Origin: JAICYJ01 sp963737445
GTDB taxonomy: Bacteria > Actinomycetota > Thermoleophilia > Gaiellales > JAICJC01
Assembly (NCBI GenBank): GCA_963737445.1
Contig: CAVTSO010000011.1
Span: 44,897-108,896, forward strand
Reading direction: 5' to 3'
DNA length: 64,000 nt
The notes under the pieces were generated by a model. That model ran no database searches. It saw only the letters and a program-made list of their open reading frames with translations, and was not told where the DNA came from. This document shows, in pieces, positions 60,501 through 64,000 of this stretch; position 1 is the stretch's first letter, and every line of letters begins with the position of its first letter. The position numbers and the translations under genes were made by a program.

Positions 60501-60967
60501 AGGAAGCCCTCACCCGACGCGGGGCTCACGTCCAGCCGTACCAAAGCCTCACCCGTATTGATGCCGACCCGCAGCCGCAGCGGCTCACCTCCGACCGCCT
60601 CCAGCTCCTCGGCCGCCTCCAGGATTCGGAGACCGGCCCGCACCGCCCGCTCCGGGTCGTCCTCGTGCGCGGCCGGTACGCCGAAAACGCCCACCACCGC
60701 GTCGCCGATGAACTTCTGAACAATGCCGCCGTGGCTCTCGATCTGTGATCGCGCCATCGCCGAGTAGGTGTCGAGCATCGTATTCACGTCCTCCGGATCC
60801 GCGGATTCCGACAACGCGGTGAACCCCACCAGGTCGCAGAACAGAGCCGTCACGACCTTGCGCTCCTCTGCCACCTGGCGCGTCGGCTGCCTCAGCGGCG
60901 CTGCGCACTCCCCGCAGAAGTTGTTCGTCTCCGGGTTCTCCTGACCACACGCGGCGCAGATCATCAC
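57554..60967 (-). CDS. Zinc-ribbon class III nucleotide cyclase with AAA-ATPase and TPR region
   Basis: A 1137-residue signalling protein. An N-terminal zinc ribbon (CAACG, FCGEC), then a cyclase domain (about 35-215; metal aspartates in FCDLVGFTAL and FIGDAVVGVFG), a predicted ATPase of the AAA_16 type (Walker A GEPGLGKSRI near 275, VLVFEDLHWADDALL) and a long TPR-like region (about 650-1130). Similar CyaA-AAA-TPR proteins are abundant in Actinobacteria and some Rhizobia. GTG 60967 has TACACT exactly 6 bases upstream; ATG 60964 follows it. Lies 48 bases upstream of the other cyclase gene. Confidence 0.9.
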   Translation of the reverse strand: MMICAACGQENPETNNFCGECAAPLRQPTRQVAEERKVVTALFCDLVGFTALSESADPEDVNTMLDTYSAMARSQIESHGGIVQKFIGDAVVGVFGVPAAHEDDPERAVRAGLRILEAAEELEAVGGEPLRLRVGINTGEALVRLDVSPASGEGFLTGDAINTASRLQGLAPEMGVVVGVATYDATKVVFDYQELEPATVKGKAEPVRVFQPLAPRARFGSDLTRTHTSPFIGREIDLALLKGIFDKAVASSSVQLVTVLGEPGLGKSRIVAELFGYIDARPGFVTWRQGRCLPYGEGITFWALGEIVKAHAGILESDDPSTATAKLDVVLPEGEERAWFRQRLLPLLGIGASSSAEREELFTAWRRWLELIADVDPTVLVFEDLHWADDALLAFLEHLADRAEGVPLMIVATTRPELYEQHPDFGNGLRNSTPVTLAPLSPEETARLVLALLDASVIPAELQQPILDRAGGNPLYAEEFVRLLKDRDLLVRRGSTWELREGAEVPFPDSVRALISARLDTLTPDAKSLLADAAVVGKVFWAGAVAAMGDRDPDVVIDMLRELSRKELVRPARRSSMQGEAEYAFWHILSRDVAYNQLPRVDRAARHVGAATWIESQAPDRVEDLADVLAYHYATALELARAAGHADQAADLQEPARRFLTLAGQRALGLDTAAANTNLERALALTPEGHPDRANVLVSFAEAALHGGRTGEARAALEEAIPALQALGDLPAQARALNMLSVVLGALADPRWAELPAQAFALLEPLPPDRDLVAALTEVAAAEMLQGRSESAIRVARRALRLAEELGLDRPPRALGYLGSSRMDIGDSAGAEDMREAILLANRAGQGREVAILHNNLGLGLWVFEGPQAALAELATGVAYATARGLTEMAEWATTSTLSPRFDTGEPDAALTLAGDLTQRFQSDQATLVEVRSVEARIHTLRGQPALAADYLEWLETTSRDTAAAEILVVGLGSAAITHAGLGNVTHAIALLSELAAKPDSRGNSMYAAYLPALVRTAVGLDEHGTAQSLAVDYRPHTPYAQHALVTATAALAEARGDHQAAADGYADAAERWERFGVIPEHAYALQGHGRCLITLGRPHEAAPVLHRARALFDRLGAIPALAESDALLEQATALSS

Positions 60968-60979
60968 CCGCCGAGTGTA
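60968..60979 (-). promoter_or_regulatory. Leaderless-type -10 element of the AAA/TPR cyclase
   Basis: TACACT at 60979-60974, 6 bases, GTG 60967. Nearly identical to the 5' module of the sensor kinase at 55054. Confidence 0.55.
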
Positions 60980-61001
60980 CGGCCTCTCCCCCGGGACACG
61001 A

Positions 61002-62660
61002 TTAGGCAGGTCGTGCCAGCACGAACACCACGTCACCCAGCCAGCCCACGGGCACCCGCGGGTCGACCACGTGTGTCACTCGCTGCGCGGCCCGGCCGGC
61101 TGCGCCGTGGCTGGAAGCGAGCCGCCCGGCGATGTAGGAGGCGTGGAACGTGCGGGGCACCGCCCGCCACTCCACCATCGTGAAGCCGGCCTTGTGCAGC
61201 ATCATGTCGAGCGTCTCGGGGGTGAAGTAGTGAAGGTGCGGCCGGATGAACCAGGGCCAGCTGCCGTGGCGCACCCGGGCATGCAGGCCGGCCACGTTCA
61301 CGGTGGAGAGCGCCAGCATCCCCTCGTCGTCGAGCACGCCGCGCAGCCGGCGAAGCGTGTCCAGCGGGTCCACCAGGTGCTCGAGCACGTCCAGCATCAC
61401 CACCGCGTCGCGGCTGCCCGGCTCCGCGTCGAGCGTCTCGACCGTCCCCTGTTCCAGATCGACGTCGAACAATCGCCTGCCGGTCTCGACCGCCCAGTGA
61501 CTGGGCTCGATGCCCTTCGCATCCCATCCCGCCCGCTCGGCGACCGACAGGAACAGCCCCGCATTCGAGCCGACCTCCAGCAACCGCCGGCCGGGCAGCA
61601 GGTAGCCGTCTAGCCGGTCGATCACCCAGCGGAACAGCTCGCGCCGGCCCTGCGCCTCGGACAGGTACTGCTCGTCCACCATCGCCGTGTAGTTCTCGAC
61701 GATCCGTTCCGGCGTGTCGGCCGGCCGTGAGCTGGTCATGCCGCAGTCCAGGCAGCGGACGATGTCGTCGTGGCGGGCGAGGCCGCCGCTGGTGCACGAG
61801 AACTCGCTGACCGAAGCCTCGCCGGTGACGTTGGCCGGATACAGGAGCACTGCGTCGGTCGAGCCGCAGAGCGCGCATGTGTGCTCGACGCGGCCGCCAA
61901 GCGACCGGCGACGCTGCCGCGCGCCGGAGAAGGTGACGGCCGAGCGGCGGCCGCGGCGTCCGCGCGTCGCCGTGCGCCGCCCGCAGTAGATCAGGCTGTG
62001 CGCGACGTAGCGAAGCGATCTGGCGACCGAGATCGACGATGACTCGTTCGTGTAGCGCGTCTCGATCGGCACCTCGACCACGCGCTGGCCGGTGGTGACG
62101 GCGTCCACGATCAGCTGTGAGTCGAACACGAAGTCGTCGCTGTAACGCAGGATCGGCAACTCCAGCAGGCACCGGCGCGTGTACGCGCGCAGCCCGCTGT
62201 GCAGCTCCGTGAACCGCGAGCCCAGCATCAGGTTCTCGAGCGTCGTTGCGGTGCGATTGCCCAGGTACCGGTACAGCGGCATCCCGCCGCCGCGCGGGTC
62301 GGAGAGACCGGCGAAGCGTGAGCCGAACGTCATGTCGGCGCGTCCGGCCAGCAGCGGGGCGATCAAGAGCGGCACGGCCGTCGGGTCGTACTGGTAGTCG
62401 GGGTGCAGCATCACCACGACGTCGGCGCCGTGCTCCAGCGCCCGCCGATAACACGTCTTCTGGTTGCCGCCGTAGCCACGGTTCTCGTCGTGGACGTAGA
62501 CCGTGATGTTGAGCTTGCGGGCGACCGCGACGGTTTCGTCGCCGCTGGCGTCGTCGACCAGGATCAGCTCATCCGCGATCCCGACCGGGATGTCGGCGAC
62601 GGTGCGCTCGAGCGTGTCCGCCGCGTGGTACGCGGGCATGGTGATAACGACCCTGGTCAT
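61002..62660 (-). CDS. Fusion of GT2 glycosyltransferase and SAM methyltransferase
   Basis: A 552-residue protein. Residues about 1-235 are a family 2 glycosyltransferase (ITMPAYHAADTLERTV, ILVDDASGDETV, GYGGNQKTCYRRAL, MLHPDYQYDP) like DPM1 or polyprenyl-phosphate glycosyltransferases. Residues about 265-552 start with a zinc site (CALCGSTDA, CLDCGMTSS), then a methyltransferase with LLEVGSNAGLFLSVA and VMLDVLEHLVDP, as in C-methyltransferases of sugar pathways. Probably cell-surface glycan synthesis. ATG 62660. The membrane protein upstream is a likely partner. Confidence 0.88.
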   Translation of the reverse strand: MTRVVITMPAYHAADTLERTVADIPVGIADELILVDDASGDETVAVARKLNITVYVHDENRGYGGNQKTCYRRALEHGADVVVMLHPDYQYDPTAVPLLIAPLLAGRADMTFGSRFAGLSDPRGGGMPLYRYLGNRTATTLENLMLGSRFTELHSGLRAYTRRCLLELPILRYSDDFVFDSQLIVDAVTTGQRVVEVPIETRYTNESSSISVARSLRYVAHSLIYCGRRTATRGRRGRRSAVTFSGARQRRRSLGGRVEHTCALCGSTDAVLLYPANVTGEASVSEFSCTSGGLARHDDIVRCLDCGMTSSRPADTPERIVENYTAMVDEQYLSEAQGRRELFRWVIDRLDGYLLPGRRLLEVGSNAGLFLSVAERAGWDAKGIEPSHWAVETGRRLFDVDLEQGTVETLDAEPGSRDAVVMLDVLEHLVDPLDTLRRLRGVLDDEGMLALSTVNVAGLHARVRHGSWPWFIRPHLHYFTPETLDMMLHKAGFTMVEWRAVPRTFHASYIAGRLASSHGAAGRAAQRVTHVVDPRVPVGWLGDVVFVLARPA

Positions 62661-62687
62661 AGGTGGCCGCGCTGCGGGCCGGCAGGA

Positions 62688-63752
62688 TCATACCGGCGAG
62701 GAAAGGTCCGCCATCCCGTCAGACGACCACGCTGTGATGCCGCTGTGCATGAGCAGGACGACGCCGGCCGCGGTGGTGGGGATGTACCAGATCGCTTGCA
62801 TGATGATCGAGAAGGCAAGCGCCTCGGCCTGACCGACGCCGAACAGCGCCATGCCCGAGACGCACAGCCACTGAAAGGTGCCCACGAACCCCGGCGACGA
62901 TGGGATCGCCGCGCCGAGGTTGATGACCGTGGTGACGAAGGCGATCTCGAGCAGCGACACGCCGATGCCGAGCGAGTCGGCCACGAGCCAGGCGGCAAGT
63001 GCCCAGCAGCTCCAGCCAACGGCCGTGAACGCCATCACCACCACCGCGTCGCGCCGGTTGACGAGCGCGCCCGTGCCGTGCACCAGTCCGCTCAGCTGCC
63101 TGCCCGGCGGCGACTTCCGCAGCCGGTCGAGCACCCGTGCCGGTGCTAGCCGCTGTCCCCCGGTGTGCAGTCGCGCGATCGTCAGCACCAGGCATAGCAG
63201 CCCGCCGACCACCAGGGCTGCCAGGAACACGTGCCGCAGCCACGACCGGTGCGGTACGAACGGAAAGATCAGGCTGAATGCCACCACCAGGAAGAGGACG
63301 TCGGATGAGCGGTCGACCAGCACCGTCGAGAAGGCGCGGTTCTGGGGGATGCGGGCGGCGCGGCCCAGCCAGTAGCCGCGCATCAGCTCTCCCGGCCGGC
63401 CCGGGATGACGTTGTTGACCGCCACGCTCGCGATCACCAGCCGCAGGAAGCTGCGCCAGCGCATATGCGCCGAGCGGCGCGTGATCCACCGCCAGCGCGC
63501 CGCCTGAACCGAATAGATGCCGCCGATCAGTGCGACCGCGCCGGCAACCGGCAGCGGGTCGGCCCGGCGTAGGGCGTCCGCGACCTCGCCGGGGCGCAGG
63601 CCGCGCACCGCCAGGAACATGAAGATCAGGCTGAGCGGCACGCCGACCAGCAACCCGATCGCGATGTTCCGGCGAAACAGCCGCGGGCCTGCGATCACCT
63701 GCCCGTCTTGCGGAGCGCCCGAGCTGCTGTTCGGCGGTTCGACGGGAGACAC
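62688..63752 (-). CDS. Membrane protein of the LPG-synthase/AglD-like flippase family (UPF0104)
   Basis: A 354-residue protein with about eight membrane helices. Family features include WRWITRRSAHMRWRSFLRL, NNVIPGRPGELMRGYWLGR and DRSSDVLFLV, followed later by IPSSPGFVGTFQWLC. These domains are found in lysylphosphatidylglycerol synthases (without the catalytic part here) and in AglD-type polyprenyl-glycan enzymes; transport or handling of lipid-linked sugars is likely. GTG 63752; TATAGT lies 9 bases upstream. Twenty-seven bases before the GT2 fusion. Confidence 0.85.
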   Translation of the reverse strand: MSPVEPPNSSSGAPQDGQVIAGPRLFRRNIAIGLLVGVPLSLIFMFLAVRGLRPGEVADALRRADPLPVAGAVALIGGIYSVQAARWRWITRRSAHMRWRSFLRLVIASVAVNNVIPGRPGELMRGYWLGRAARIPQNRAFSTVLVDRSSDVLFLVVAFSLIFPFVPHRSWLRHVFLAALVVGGLLCLVLTIARLHTGGQRLAPARVLDRLRKSPPGRQLSGLVHGTGALVNRRDAVVVMAFTAVGWSCWALAAWLVADSLGIGVSLLEIAFVTTVINLGAAIPSSPGFVGTFQWLCVSGMALFGVGQAEALAFSIIMQAIWYIPTTAAGVVLLMHSGITAWSSDGMADLSSPV

Positions 63753-63781
63753 CGGCGTGCGACTATACCAGCGTCGGTGCT

Positions 63782-63979
63782 GTGATCCGGCTGCCAGCAG
63801 GTCTCAAGGGGGCCCCGCGCCCGCGCGGTATTTGCGTAGTCCACTTCCTTGACTCGCCCCTGCCGATCGTGATCACCCTCGCGGTCGGCGTGCCGTTCTA
63901 CATCCTGGGCGCGTCCACCCGCCGTGAGCAGGTCGACCTGCTGATTGCGGGTGCGGCGGCGCCGGCAGTCGGCGACTGA
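63782..63979 (+). CDS. Possible small single-helix membrane protein
   Basis: A 65-residue frame from GTG 63782 with one hydrophobic segment (PIVITLAVGVPFYILG) followed by ASTRREQVDLL. Divergent from the flippase-like gene with 29 bases between starts. No family recognised and no ribosome-binding site; it could be spurious. Confidence 0.35.
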   Translation: MIRLPAGLKGAPRPRGICVVHFLDSPLPIVITLAVGVPFYILGASTRREQVDLLIAGAAAPAVGD

Positions 63980-64000
63980 TCGTGGATGTGAGCGTCATCT

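Overview
This is chromosomal DNA from a very GC-rich bacterium. Gene content and style suggest an actinomycete outside the classical Streptomyces and Mycobacterium groups, most likely a Thermoleophilia-type lineage (inference). Pointers are the many GTG starts, the many GTGA/ATGA stop-start overlaps, the frequent leaderless-type promoters, TreT beside OtsA, a KdpD-like kinase paired with Kup, and a large Bacillus-type SRP RNA. No CRISPR array, insertion sequence, phage gene or replication origin was seen.

Layout. 1-5.75 kb (minus): lysine/threonine entry (asd, aspartokinase), a PLP decarboxylase, recR-ybaB-dnaX and the SRP RNA. 5.75-11.7 kb: a stand-alone cNMP-binding protein, tRNA-Ser, then a minus-strand potassium module (KdpD-like kinase, KdpE, VOC protein, universal stress protein, Kup) and tRNA-Val. 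12-18.4 kb (minus): an FtsX/LolD-type ABC exporter, chorismate mutase, CPBP protease, HAD hydrolase and a lipoprotein binding protein. 18.4-23 kb (plus): MscS channel, class A PBP, MoeA. 23-25.5 kb (minus): sortase and an M28-like membrane peptidase, divergent from an OmpR-type two-component pair, HtrA, TreT and OtsA (25.5-31.7 kb, plus). 32.9-41.1 kb (plus): one tightly overlapping block for molybdopterin (moaC, mog), a UbiA prenyltransferase, cytochrome c maturation (ccmABC plus a ccmD-like ORF) and tetrapyrroles (hemA, hemC, cobA-hemD), ending in a SAM hydrolase. hemA carries an apparent one-base insertion.

41.2-51.9 kb is an accessory region. An intact tRNA-Phe at 41240-41312 is followed by three degenerate copies of its 3' half, near 44.85, 46.84 and 51.90 kb. 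The first and third are each preceded by a matching block of about 140 bp that begins with 41 identical bases and holds two tandem 9-bp repeats. I read this as a stack of integrative islands that no longer carry a recognisable integrase. The cargo looks like stress and metal functions: a cupredoxin lipoprotein, a DUF2252 protein, an S30AE-C-domain hibernation-factor relative, dodecin, a methyltransferase, DUF1326 + DUF2182, and a very large AAA/tetratricopeptide-type regulator.

51.9-64 kb (mostly minus): a GFA protein, a metallophosphoesterase, a NarL-type sensor kinase, two small lipoproteins, two class III nucleotide cyclases (one a large AAA/TPR protein), and a glycosyltransferase-methyltransferase fusion next to a flippase-like membrane protein. 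The cyclases, the sensor kinase and the cNMP-binding protein suggest heavy use of nucleotide and zinc-ribbon signalling.

A motif TANNNT followed by 6-8 bases and then ATG or GTG precedes about fifteen genes, which indicates widespread leaderless transcription and was used here to choose several start codons.
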